Part shown: piece by piece, positions 9,577 to 19,842 of the stretch
Position numbering within the stretch: the first letter of the stretch is position 1
Layout: each line of letters begins with the position of its first letter
Source of the DNA: Acanthacorydalis orientalis
Taxonomy: Eukaryota > Arthropoda > Insecta > Megaloptera > Corydalidae
Direction: 5' to 3'
DNA length: 64,000 bases
Assembly (NCBI GenBank): GCA_034766995.1
Contig: CM068323.1
Location: 2,356,752-2,420,751 of the forward strand
Made by a program: the position numbers and the translations under genes
The notes under the pieces: model-generated
Databases searched by the model: none
Told to the model about the DNA's origin: nothing
The model's input: the letters and a program-made list of their open reading frames with translations, nothing else

Positions 9577-10380
9577 CTGCAAAAATAATGTACACAAAGG
9601 GTGCCCGACTTTGTGTACATGGAGAGAGGCAAGACTGATCACGGGTGTGGGAACATTACTGCCCACAGCAAAGAGACGCTGCACCATCTCCACCGAACGA
9701 TTAATGTCCTGTGTTGGCACGGTTCCGTGGAGCCGTGATGATCGTTCACCATACAGGTCGAACCGCCAGATAGGAGAAAGAGAGCGCTAAACTTGTAGGC
9801 TGTGGGAAGAGTTACAGCCCACAACAACAAGAAGCTGTACCGTCTTCTCCTCCAAGTCGCGTGTTGAGAACCGGTGTCGTCACGGGTCCGTGATGATAGA
9901 TCGCCAGACAAGACGAACCACCAGTATTAAAGAAGGCAGTGTTATTTTTAAAATCGAGGGCAACATCTCGAGACAAGCAGATAGCGAAGAGATGCTTACT
10001 CTATGTGAGTCGGAAGTCGACTGATTTATGCTTTTTTTAACAGTTTTAAGTTTCTGTCTGATATTGGCTATTATTCCCGGTAATCGTGTTATGGTTGTCG
10101 AGCCTTGGGATTCGATCCCTTTTATCTAGCCTTTGTCATGTATTTATGCAATCTTGCTGATTCTATGTCATATCTTGACTTTTATCGCTAGGAACATTTT
10201 CAAAAAACCTAGTTGACCTAGCTTAGCGATTGAATATCACCCTCTCCCTTCCCGTTACATATATAAAATGTGCAACTCCCCCATACAAAATGCCCGTATG
10301 TTGGTTTGTATAACAATTAAACGGGGAACAATTAACTTTTTTCTTCGTTTTTTTCCTCTGTCGTTGTGAGTTTGTTGATT
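9577..10380. other. GC-richer stretch with imperfect tandem duplication
   Basis: The region after the transmembrane exon is less AT-rich than its surroundings. A block of about 125 bp at 9648-9770 is repeated imperfectly at about 9800-9922: both contain TGTGGGAA, a CCCACA..A block, a CCGTGATGATxG block, and end in CGAACC(G)CCA. A 92-codon plus-strand frame (9512-9790) covers the first block but has no recognised domain. Part of it (ARLITGVGTLLPTAKRRCT) is shared with the duplicate at about 1715-1770. Confidence 0.5.
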
Positions 10381-10389
10381 TCTACGACG

Positions 10390-11790
10390 TGAGACTACCT
10401 CAGTCGTTTCCGCTTCCAGGTGGCGGTTGTAAAAACGTGCTGGGTAAGAAGTATTTCTTATCGGTCCTTGAGCCAGGGTTTTTTAAAATCGACTGCATCC
10501 AACTTGTTTATCAGTACATTTTTATGTTATCCTCTTGTACAAAATTTTTGACTCATCCTGGTGACATAGGTTTCAAGATATTCTATCTTTTCCTCTTCGT
10601 GTAGTTCAGCTGTGGTATAGTCTATATCTTTGTTCAATGCCATGCGTTAAAAAATTATTCTGTGAACGCTGCAGTCTTCAAATTTGTTTTGCACGTCGTT
10701 CTCCAGATGTGTGCTGCTTAGGTCATAAATGGTTCGATTACAGACAAATACAGTAACTTATTGTTGTGGTACTCATATCGTTGTCCTCGGTTATCAAGTC
10801 GTTCAAATTTGCAGCCACTACTCTGGTATTTTTCTTGATAATTTGTAGGTGTTCTTTATTAAGTAGTTTTCTGTCGAAATCAACACCGAGGTATTTAACA
10901 GTATTCTTCCATTCTATAGGCGTTCCTCTCATGATTTACCTGGGTTTGGAGCCCTCTGCTTCTTATCGAAGGTGATTGTCTCAGTCTTGGCCGCATTCAT
11001 CTTCAATTTCGATCTGTCGAATTATTTCTCCAAGTGAACGAGTCACTCTGGAATATCTTTCTCACGGTTTCTCAAGGAGTTCCTGACCTCTATATGGCTG
11101 TGTCATCTGTGTACAGAGCCATATTCGTTTCTAAACCTTTCGTAATATCGTTGATGTAATACTTGTATAGGATTGGCCCAATAATCGAACCTTGTGGTAC
11201 ACCGGCTCGGATTGGTCTGGCTGTGGATGTCTTCCCATTTGACCTCGACGATAGAAGTCCTATCTCTAAGGTACTCGTCGACGATTTTCACTAGGTACAT
11301 TGTTAATTTGTATTCGAGTAACTTGTAGATCAGGCCATCGTGCCATACTGTGTCGAACGGCTTTTCTATGTCCAGGAGGATCATGAACATAAGGTTTCCC
11401 TTCTGAAAAACAATGTTCCTGCAAGACTCCTCGTGGGTCATTATCTTGATCCTTTCGAACACGTTGCTTAGTGTTGAAAGTAGACTGATCGGTCGATAGC
11501 TAATGACTCTCTTCTGCTTTCTTTCCCACCTTTCTGAAAGCCAGAATATTGGCTAGTTTCCACTGATCAGTAGCATGTTCTAATGGCAGCATTGTAGATT
11601 TCGATTAGTGCTACTAGTCTCTTCTGCGATAATTATTGCAACACTAAATTTTGAATTCCCTCAATCCCAGGTCCCTTCCTAGCTTTGAATTTTCTAATAG
11701 TACTGTGAGTCTGGTGACGTTAGTACGATGTAATCTTCTTCAGGCTCGTCTACGCGGCGAGTCCTCCACGTGTCGATGAGTCGTTTCATG
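10390..11790 (-). pseudogene. Jockey-like reverse transcriptase pseudogene
   Basis: Several minus-strand frames line up as a non-LTR reverse transcriptase. About 11700-11470 holds the KARKGPGIEGIQN region. Frame 11103-11462 includes NVFERI-type sequence and MILLDIEKPFDTVWHDGLIY (palm motif A). Then, in a shifted frame near 11125, LYTDDTAI gives the YxDD box. Frame 10738-10932 has VKYLGVDFDRKLL, the thumb-side motif. At about 10570-10700 the C-terminal tail follows. Many frameshifts and stops make it inactive. No endonuclease domain is seen, so the copy is probably 5'-truncated. Confidence 0.8.
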
Positions 11791-11939
11791 CAGAAAAATA
11801 TCGGTGCATCATTGGTGTAGTTATTACAAGTGACAATTAAATAGTAATTTGGAATTACTGTATGTACTGGATAATAGTCAGTATTGTTTAGATTAGTAAC
11901 TAATAAAATAGATAATCAGAAATATAAACACAATCTGCA
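11791..11939. other. Short AT-rich spacer
   Basis: AT-rich sequence between the Jockey-like relic and the hAT relic; nothing recognised. Confidence 0.3.
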
Positions 11940-12490
11940 ACAAAGAAAATATTTAAACAGCAACAAATGTATTTAATTCATTGAACAAAATTGATGGGTT
12001 TAAGAAAAAAATTAAATTTTGGCCGGGAAAAATTAATGAGAACAATTGTGATATATTTGTTTATTATTAAGATTTTATTAATGCACTGCAAGATTTAAAT
12101 GTAAATAAATTGAATACAGTTATCTGTCATCTTTTAATTTCATTATATGATAGATTCTAAAAATATTTCCGAAGAGATATGAACATGCGACAGATGAATT
12201 TATGGATTGCAAATCTTTTCATGGAGCATAATCATATTTATTTAAATAACAAACAGCAAGAAGGTCGAATGGAACTGAGTTCATATTTTACACTAAAAGT
12301 GAACTTTTCAACCAAAAATTTAAATAAATTTTGGATTTCAATAAAAAATGAGTAAACAAGTCTTCATGACAAAACTATGAAAATGTTATTTCCTTTTTCT
12401 ACTACTTACTTGTGTGAAGTATAATTTTCGGCAATCTCAATTATAAAAAACAAATTAAGAAACCGCCTATCCATATATTCATATCTTCGT
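11940..12490 (+). pseudogene. hAT transposase C-terminal remnant
   Basis: The plus strand reads, with small frame shifts, LWIANLFMEHNH then QEGRMELSSYFTLKVNF, followed by NKFWISIKN and, beyond a stop, FPFSTTYLCEV and IIKNKLRNRLS. This order (WIxNPF..., ELxxDxxLKxxF, FWxSI, TTYLCExxFS...NKxRNRL) is the C-terminal dimerisation region of ZBED5/FAM200-type hAT transposases. An inverted partial copy lies at 22167-22556. No N-terminal BED finger or catalytic aspartates are visible here. Confidence 0.7.
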
Positions 12491-12869
12491 CTGGCTTTAT
12501 CGAGTTTATAACCTAATTATTTAACAGAATCAACAACAAAAATCACATTAAATTATTAATTATATTTTAAATTTATAATTTTGTTTTTTTTTTGTGTATA
12601 ATATATTTTTTGTGAAGATAATTTTGTGATTTTGTATGTGGTGTTTCAATATAAATAATAATAATGTGTTTTTTTTAAAAATAGGTATACTTACATATTA
12701 TGTAGCTGTTTACATAATTTGTTATTGTAAAAAGTAAATAAACGTAGTTCATAGTCGCATATATTTATCAGTAAATATATGCGACTATGGTCTATGTTTA
12801 TTTCAACATATAAAATTATTCCTAATTTTACCGGATCTTAATGAGAAAAAAATTGAGAAACATTTCTTT
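12491..12869. other. AT-rich gap with a long hairpin
   Basis: No coding signal. The notable structure is the inverted repeat listed at 12736-12803. Confidence 0.4.
12736..12803. repeat. Near-perfect hairpin
   Basis: Arms 12736-12767 and 12772-12803 (32 bp each) pair with about four mismatches around the 4-base loop TCAG. The inner 18 bp, CATAGTCGCATATATTTA and its complement, are perfect. It may be a relic of a palindromic MITE or of a fold-back repair event. Confidence 0.85.
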
Positions 12870-13015
12870 AGATAACACGGTCCGGGTTAAAAATCTATAG
12901 CATAAAAACGATTGACTGGAGGGTGAGTGGTGTTAACTCTTTCGGACATGTCTACATGTCACTGTCCGCCCGATATTAGCGCTGGTATATACTCCTATTC
13001 AGAAATGGTTAATTG
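12870..13015 (-). mobile_element. P-like element left-end fragment
   Basis: The stretch matches the left ends of the P-like copies at 1776, 15290 and 27567 through GGGTTAAAAATCTAT, the GTGTTAAC block, the CGCGATATT-like block (here CCGATATT) and TTCAGAAATGGTTAATT. The transposon body is missing; a Jockey-like relic follows. Confidence 0.65.
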
Positions 13016-14270
13016 TCCGGGATTCTTATAACCCTGAATGGGCAGTACCGTTAGTGATAGTTTTTCCCCTCCTTGCACGAATATCTCGTGTGCACCCTTA
13101 CCTTCCTCCCGCTGTGAATTCCTAAAACGAGCCCTTTGATGCACCGCCGTGTGGCATATTCTCTGCACGTGTACACCGGATGATCTTAGCATCCGCAAAC
13201 ACTGGAGACGGAGATGCATCCGATGACACGCTGCAGAGAAAAGAAGATGCATCAACAGCTGGCCACGCCGTGCGTTAACATTATCGAGAGTTGAATTCAA
13301 ACTCGGCGACTGCCACCCTACCGCTAGCTACCGCATGAAGTGCGTGAATTAATTCAGAGGAAGAACCGGATCAGGAAGCGGTGGCATTGTTTTCGTCACC
13401 AGGATCGCAGGTTGCTAAACCTCCTTGGCCTCCAGGTCAAGGAGGAGGTAACCCGGCACAGGGATAACGCTTGGTACGACCAGACGATGGCCATGTCCTC
13501 AGACGACACCTCGCTGTGGCCATGTACACGTCGGTTGACCAAGGGTCGATTCAGGTGCGTTGCGCTCACCAGGGACGATGAAATCGTTGACACTGACCCT
13601 CAGTAGAAGGCCAACGTATTCACGAACAGCCTGGAGGATCAGTTCACAACTGATCCCCCAGGTGCCCCCGAATGCGCTGAGTATATCGAGACATTCGTTC
13701 GCCGATACCTAGCCATGCCGCCGGACCACTCTCCTGACTTCCTGACACTTGGGGACGTCGCCGGAGAGATTCGCAAGCTAAATTGCAAAAAGGAAGCAGG
13801 AGAGATGAAGTCGGGAATGCTGTACTGACACGTCTTCCTGGAAGAGCACTGGTGCTGCTGGCGAAGATCTTTAACGGGATCTATCGCACCGGGAACTATC
13901 CTCTCCGCTGGAAACTTGCGAAAGTCATCGCTGTCCCAAATTCGGGCAAGTCGCTAAAAAATCCCGTGACCTATCGTCTGATTTCCCTGCTCTCCTCTGT
14001 GAGAAAGGTGTTCGAGAGAACCCTTCTCAAGAGGATGGTCGATATTGTGTCCGCTCGCGGGCTCATCATCAACGAGCAGTTTGGATTTCGCGCTGGTCAC
14101 GAGACGACGCAGTAGCTCATCCGTCTCACCGAACGCGTGACCCGGGACTTCAGTGAGAACCGCGCTACTGGCGTCGTGTTCCTCGACATTGAAAAAGCGT
14201 TCTTGTTGGCACTCGTATCAATCGAGTTTGAATGGAGTGTGGCAATTTCTGACGGTTCCTCCGAAGTTGC
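13016..14270 (+). pseudogene. Jockey-like RT pseudogene, copy 1
   Basis: Three plus-strand frames make up part of a Jockey-type ORF2. Frame 13340-13606 holds the pre-RT linker (ELIQRKNRIRKRWHCFRHQD ... DDTSLWPCTRRLTKG). Frame 13783-14115 holds the reverse-transcriptase fingers: LPGRALVLLAKIFNGIYRTG, YPLRWKLAKVIAVPNSGKS, VTYRLISLLSSVRKVFERTL, EQFGFRAGHETTQ. After a stop, 14137 onward gives GVVFLDIEKAF (palm motif A). The copy ends at a TA microsatellite at 14276. Closely related copies lie at 37.2-38.2 kb and 38.7-40.1 kb. It has lost the YADD region. Confidence 0.85.
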
Positions 14271-14273
14271 GAT

Positions 14274-14275
<2 letters not shown>

Positions 14276-14320
<45 letters not shown>
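14276..14320. repeat. (TA)n microsatellite
   Basis: Uninterrupted AT dinucleotide run separating the truncated Jockey-like copy from a truncated P-like copy. Tyr/Ile-repeat open frames over it are artefacts. Confidence 0.95.
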
Positions 14321-14322
<2 letters not shown>

Positions 14323-15269
14323 CATAACTTTATACTGTTTTAAGTTATTCAATTAACTTACACTGTCAGTGTTTTCATTCATAATAGAAACATTACAGAT
14401 GGTCGCTACAATCTGAATAGTAATTATAATAGAAATGCTTATAATTTTACAAAGTAAATTACAGTACAAAATAATTACACTAAACTTGTGAATATTAACA
14501 TTTATTGTTAGATCGAACACATCTGCAATGGTATGAGCAATCGGTGTTTCCATCGTACTGGTTGATAGGAACACTGCGGACGGTGCTTAAAATTTAAACA
14601 GAATTTATTATACAAATGTTTCTTGTTACCCAGAAACAAATTAGGTATTTTCAGATCATTGTATCTCACATAGCATGGATTTGAAAAATTGTTATTTTTC
14701 AAAACCATATGTAATAAATCACAAGCAGGTTATATTAAGAAATAAAAGTATTTTATACTTGTCTTTCCAAGCACAGAGATAGTACCGCTGATCTGTTGAT
14801 GCAGTTCTGTTGTGAATCAAGAAAATCGCATGATTTAAAATGATGCTGACACAATTTCATCACTCTACATGCTAAATCAACGTGTTCTCCACCAATTGCC
14901 ATTGACTGAATTCAAAGACGTGCTCTAATTGTGGAGCACGTCTTTGAATTGACAAATATAATTACACATAAATATTAACAATGAAAATTAATCACATTAA
15001 AATATAACTCACCTTCTTCAGTCACAAATCATTTCACAAACAATCAACAATGTTAAACACATGTTAAACAAGTATAATTTTTGAACAGCGTCTTTCTAAG
15101 AATGCACATTTTTTTGGCCAATAAGAGAGCATGTATATATTCATGTTCTCTGCCAATAGTAAAATGGTATACAAAATAACTTACAAATTCAACAACTAAC
15201 GCCATCCATCCATGTTAACGTACAGTAAATAGAATGCTCATACTTCCCTGTATTACTTCGACCGGCCTG
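14321..15269 (-). mobile_element. P-like element, copy B (5' half)
   Basis: This is the THAP-exon half of the P-like family, matching 3010-3962 of copy A and 28795-29745 of the 27-kb copy. The right end is ACTTCGACCGGCCTG at 15269. Exon-like blocks are at about 14510-14590 (the exon encoding STSTMETPIAHTIADV), 14757-14930 and upstream; introns are AT-rich. The left side is lost at the TA microsatellite. No transposase catalytic region remains. Confidence 0.75.
14909..14950. repeat. Perfect 17-bp snap-back hairpin
   Basis: AATTCAAAGACGTGCTC at 14909-14925 is followed after 8 bases by its exact reverse complement at 14934-14950. The other P-like copies have only one arm here (GACGTGCTCTACAA), so the second arm arose in this copy, probably by template switching. 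Confidence 0.9.
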
Positions 15270-15289
15270 TTATCATTTCTGGTTTAGTT

Positions 15290-16770
15290 CATAGATAAAT
15301 ACTCTCTAAATGACAAGGTACGGGTTAAAAATTTCTGGCATGAAAACGACTGACTAGGGGTTGCGGGGTATTAATTTCGTAGACATAGTTAGATGGCATT
15401 GTCCGTGCGATATTTGTGCGGGAGGTTTGAATACTTCAAATTTGAATATTTGCGCTAGTATACATTCTCATTCAGAAATGTTTAATTTAAACATATTTTA
15501 CAATAATTTTATAGAAATGATTTCCATATAAAATACGAAATTCATTACTTTAAAATAATTATATAATTGTGTTAAAATTAAATATTCTTGAATGGATGTG
15601 AATATATTTTAAATTATTTAATTTTCTTGAAATCATAAAAATGATAGCCTGGGGCTGCGTGCTGTCAACTCATGCTGATACAGCCAAATGGCACTGTCCG
15701 CGCGATATTTGTGCGGGAGATTTAAATACTTGAAATTTGAATATTAGCACTGGTATACATTCCTGTTCAGAAATATTTAATTTTAATACAATTTTATAAT
15801 AATTCTCAAGTAATCAATTCCATATAAAACACGAAATTCATTACTTTAAAATTATTATAAAAGTGTGTTAAAATTAAATATTTTCGAATGGATGTGAATA
15901 TATTTTAAATTATTTAATTTTTTGGAAATCATACTGTTGTATGATGCTGTTTATAATTCACAAAAAAACACATGTAATTTATTTATTTTTAAAAAATATT
16001 CAACACTAACAATAAAGAACTAAACACTAATAAGTACAAAAAAAGAACATTTATCACAACACTTAAAACTGATCTACCATCGAAACCAAAGGAAGAGGTT
16101 TTTTTTCGATTTTAAGGAATTTAACACTTTCAGGTTATTTCATCTCATGTCACACCCCGTGCACGTAACCCGATGTCCAATTGACTCTATTCGCCGAATA
16201 ACTTCCATGATCATTCGTGATAAATGATCTAAAATTAAATTTCTACAAAAGTAATAGGCAATTGGTTACTATCAGCTGCTGTCTCACACCTTGCAACATT
16301 AAAACAATAACGTTATTTGCATATTCCTTCCCTATGAATCCGCTGTTCATGTCAACATGCCCAGTAATTCTGTCAGCATGTTGGTCATACGACAACCTCT
16401 CACGAATTGACGTTTCGTCAAACATTAATGAACAGAAATTGTCGTTGTCTTCCAAATTATTGACCATGCTTTTTAGGCACAACATAATATAGTCATTCAC
16501 ACCTGATTTCAAAGGGATCAATCTGAAAAGAGTCCTTAAAGAGTTGATCGATGTTGAAGCAATTAATTTCTGTAATAAACAATAACATTTTGAGCTTTTC
16601 CAGAAAGATAAACGCAACAACTTCTCTTCTGACCACCGTATGCCTGAATCTGCATGTACGTTTGCGAACAATTATTTTCTTCCATGAATTTTATTAAATC
16701 GTATGTGAGAAATCGCCTTGGTTTAGATTTAACTGCAGCATGTGTAGGATTAAAAGTCTCCAACTATAAA
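15290..16770 (-). mobile_element. P-like element, copy C (3' half)
   Basis: Starts CATAGATAAATACTC at 15290, only 20 bp after the end of copy B. The first 350 bp or so are followed at about 15640 by a second copy of the same left-end region (GGCTGCGTGCTGTCAACTC onwards), so the end is partly duplicated. Sequence then runs into the transposase block at 16150-16760. The THAP half is absent. Copies B and C look like two differently truncated elements placed next to each other, not one element. Confidence 0.75.
16243..16763 (-). pseudogene. P-like transposase fragment
   Basis: The minus-strand 142-codon frame (16243-16671) contains FCSLMFDETSIRERLSYDQH and DRITGHVDMNSGFIGKEYAN, the region that in P-element/THAP9 proteins carries the FDE catalytic aspartate in the RNase-H fold. 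An overlapping frame (16563-16763) gives the preceding part with LTYDLIKFMEENNCS. The two frames are offset by a frameshift. This is the best preserved piece of the family's catalytic domain in the window. Confidence 0.75.
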
Positions 16771-17136
16771 CCGTGAATTATTAAATTAGCATCAGACAAA
16801 CAACAAAACTCTCACTGAGTTGTAAATTTATTATGTATGGTACCCAAACTTTTTAGTATATTTGCAATAAACCTAATTGTGTAAAAACATATTTTGATTT
16901 CTTGTTGTAATTTTCATATTATTTATCTGACATGAGAAGATTTTTTTTAAGAATTGGGGCTTTTCTCTGACACACTTGAACAAATAGGTTCGCCACTCCT
17001 GCCTTATACTGATAACACAATCTCACGAGTATGTTTGTATTAGAACCGTCGGTGATTCACTCCTTCTTAAGATAAACATTGTACAGTCGTGTTATCTATG
17101 ACTGAATATTTGGCATTATGTAATATTGAATATTTT

Positions 17137-17137
<1 letters not shown>
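16771..17137. other. AT-rich gap with possible hAT end
   Basis: No coding signal. Around 16960-17010 the minus strand reads GGCAGGAGTGGCGAACC, which resembles hAT terminal repeats (CAGGGGTGGCxAACC). No second terminus was found, so this is only a suggestion. Confidence 0.3.
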
Positions 17138-17202
<65 letters not shown>

Positions 17203-17274
17203 GTTGGTTGAAAAATAATTGCGGTTTATGACCTTCAAATTCAAATACAATAACGCAGTTTTTTTCCTACCAAC

Positions 17275-17352
<78 letters not shown>

Positions 17353-17353
17353 C

Positions 17354-17400
<47 letters not shown>
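17138..17400. repeat. (TA)n microsatellite split by a MITE
   Basis: Long runs of TA with occasional TG/CA changes lie on both sides of the 80-bp MITE at 17199-17278. Confidence 0.95.
17199..17278. mobile_element. 80-bp mariner MITE, MADE1-like
   Basis: An 80-bp imperfect palindrome from TTAAGTTGGTTGAAAAATAA to the complement of TTAGGTTGGTAGGAAAAAAA. The ends resemble cecropia-type mariner termini (TTAGGTTGGTxxxAAAxTAATTGCGG). Length and layout are the same as the human MADE1 MITE, though the sequence differs. It sits between TA dinucleotides, as expected for a TA-targeting element. Confidence 0.85.
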
Positions 17401-17402
<2 letters not shown>

Positions 17403-17955
17403 TATCTTTTTAATGCGGTTTTGATTTATACACATTTCATTCAAATTGACATTTCCCTATTGTATATATATTGCCGGAAAATTCCGACGACTAGGCAAAG
17501 TCCGACTTTGCCTAGGAAAACTGCGATTTTTCCGGCTGCAATCAAAGTCCGACTTTGAATGGTCGTCGGACTTTGCCGACAACAGGCAAAGTCCGATAAT
17601 CAGCTAAAGTCCAGCTTTGACTAGTCAGTGTATATCCTGATTTATAAATTTAAAATTAGATCACTTTCACCCTCATTCTCACTTTTCTTTCGCTTTTTGT
17701 CGCGGGCAAATGCAAGTATACAGCCCTGAGCAGAGGTTCTACTTAGGACTGTGACTAGTAAATATATATATCCTGATTTATAAAATTAAAATTAGACCAC
17801 ACTAACCCTCGAACTCGCCCTTTTTCATTCCGGCCGAGTGCAGGTATATAATCCGGAGTAGCGGTGTGAGGGTGAAAATGAAGGTGATTTAATTTGAATT
17901 TTTAAACCAGGATATATATTACCTAGTCAAAATCCGACTTTGACTAGTCAATATA

Positions 17956-19247
17956 ACAGGTGGGCTGAAAAGCTCGTAGGCTTGCATAGAAAAAAATTTT
18001 TTTTTGATAGAATTTGATTTTATTATTCAATATAGTTCCCTTCGAGGGCGATACAACGATTATAGCGGTCATACAATTTTTCGATACCATTTTTATAATA
18101 CGATTTGTCTTTAGCCTCAAAATAGGCTTCAGTTTCGGCGATTACCTCTTCATCGGAGCAAAATTTCCGTCCAGCGAGCATCCTCTTGAGGTCTGAGAAC
18201 AGAAAAAAGTCGCTGGGGGCCAGATCTGGAGAGTACGGTGGATGCGGAAGCAATTCGAAGCCCAATTCTTGCAATTTCGCCATCGATTTCATTGATTTGT
18301 GTCACGGTGCATTGTCTTGATGAAACAGCACTTTCTTCTTCTTCAAATGAGGCCGCTTTTTCGCGATTTCGTCTTTTAAACGCTCCAATAACGCTACGTA
18401 ATAGTCGCTGTTTATGGTTTTTCCCTTTTTAAGATAGTCAATGAATATTATACCATGAGTATCCCAGAATACTGATGCCAGAAGCTTTCCAGCCGACTTT
18501 TGCGTCTTTCCACGCTTTGGAGTCGGTTCATCACGTGCAGTCCATTCGGCTGACTGTCGATTGGACTCCGGTGTGAAATGATGGAGCCATGTTTCATTCA
18601 TCGTCACATATCGACGCAAAAATTCAGATTTATTACGATTGAACAGCTCCAAACACTCCTTAGAATCATCGATTCGTTGTTGTTTTTGGTCGATTGTGAG
18701 CTCGCGCGGCGCCCACTTTGAACAGAGCTTTCGCATATCCAAATATTCATGCACGATATGACCAACACGTTCCTTTGATATCTTTAGGGTCTCAGCTATC
18801 TCAATCAACTTCACTTTACGGTTATCAAAAATTATTTTGTGGACTTTTTTGATGTTTTCGTCGGTAACAGCCTCTTTGGGGCGTCCACTGCGTGCATCGT
18901 CCTCGGTGCTCATTTCGCCTCGTTTAAATTTAGCAAACAACTTCTCTACGGTTGATTTTTCTGGTGCAGAGTCCGAATAATGTTTATTAATCCAAGCCTT
19001 GGTTTCTACAGTATTTTTTTTCGCCAAAAAGCAATGCTTTATTAACACATGAAATTCCTTTTTATCCATTTTTTCAAGGTAACAAAAGTTCTTTCACTAA
19101 AAATGCTATAACTCAGATACTAATAGTGCAACAGCTGTCAAATTTATACAAGCGTCTTTTGAAGGTTAGGGCTAACTAAAAATCATATGGATTTGATACT
19201 AGTAGCGCCATCTATATGTCAGCCTACGAACTTTTCAGCCCACCTGT
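17956..19247 (-). mobile_element. Irritans-type mariner, copy 1
   Basis: A complete 1292-bp element with TIRs starting ACAGGTGGGCTGAAAAGCTC, flanked by TA at 17954-17955 and 19248-19249. The insertion split one arm of the palindromic repeat unit, which is continuous when the element is removed (TCAATA|TA|CATCCTGATT). It is nearly identical to the copy at 34907-36195. The transposase it carries is dead. Confidence 0.95.
18023..19069 (-). pseudogene. Mariner transposase pseudogene (irritans)
   Basis: Starts at MDKKEFHVLIKHCF (ATG at 19069) and ends IALEGNYIE. Family length and order are complete: N-terminal HTH pair, linker with WxPRELTxDQK, and the DD34D core. Two lesions kill it. The first catalytic aspartate of VTMDETW is changed to N (VTMNETWLHH), and TGA at 18302-18304 replaces the TGT cysteine codon of the DNAPCHKS motif. 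The remaining aspartates (FHQDNAP, YSPDLAPSD) are present. There is also a W to L change in the HTH (VEKLFAKFKRG versus VEKWFAKFKRG in the other copy). The reading frame is otherwise open, so decay is recent. Confidence 0.95.
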
Positions 19248-19423
19248 TACATCCTGATTCACAAAATTAAAATTATATCACCTTCAAGCACACCTTCACT
19301 CTCACTTCCATCCTCACCTTCTCCTTCACACTTGTACTCTGAGCTGTATACCTATGCTCGTTCGGATCAAAAAGAGCGAGGGTGAGGGTGGAGGTGATCT
19401 AATTTTAATTTCATAAATTAGAA

Positions 19424-19449
19424 TATATATATATATATATATATATATA
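19424..19449. repeat. (TA)n microsatellite
   Basis: Short AT run inside the palindromic repeat field, at the end of one hairpin arm. Confidence 0.9.
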
Positions 19450-19756
19450 TTGATTAATCAAAGTCGAACTTTGACTAGTCAATATATATCCTCCCTCGCA
19501 CTACTCTCTCCATTTTTTGACTCGATCAAGCGCAAGTATTCAACACGATGTAATGGTGTGAGGGAGAGGATGAAGGTGAGGGTAAAGGTGTGGGTGAACG
19601 TCTGGATGAACTTGTGGGTAAACGCATGGGTGAACGCGTGGGTGAACGTATGGTTGAAGGTGAACTAATTTTAATTTCATAATCAGGATATATATTGACT
19701 AGTCAAAGTAAGATTTTGACTGACAGCGGCCGTGAAAATAATATTCTGCCTAGGCA

Positions 19757-19842
19757 AAGTCGGACTTTGTCTGGTCGTCGGACTTTGTCTGGTCGTCGGA
19801 CTTTGTCTGGTCGTCGGACTTTGTCTGGTCGTCGGACTTTGC
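19757..19842 (+). repeat. 18-bp tandem repeat
   Basis: GGACTTTGTCTGGTCGTC is repeated head to tail, with five GGACTTTG cores at 18-bp spacing. The unit derives from one half of the AAAGTCxGACTTT palindromes of the surrounding field. Confidence 0.9.

Noticed and set aside
9512..9790. 92-codon plus frame as a receptor cytoplasmic domain
   Set aside because: It is in a different frame from the transmembrane exon, has no domain motif, and its second half overlaps an imperfect tandem repeat; kept only as a sequence observation.
12995..13300. 101-codon minus-strand frame
   Set aside because: It lies opposite the 5' part of the plus-strand Jockey-like relic, whose pre-RT and RT motifs follow in order. 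The minus frame shows no motif.
17241..17444. Tyr/Ile-repeat open frames
   Set aside because: They are translations of the TA microsatellite; the same applies at 14137-14356, 22528-22733 and 22777-23013.
19757..19842. Regularly spaced 18-bp repeats as a CRISPR-like array
   Set aside because: The repeats are contiguous without spacers and the genome is eukaryotic; it is a simple tandem repeat derived from the local palindrome.
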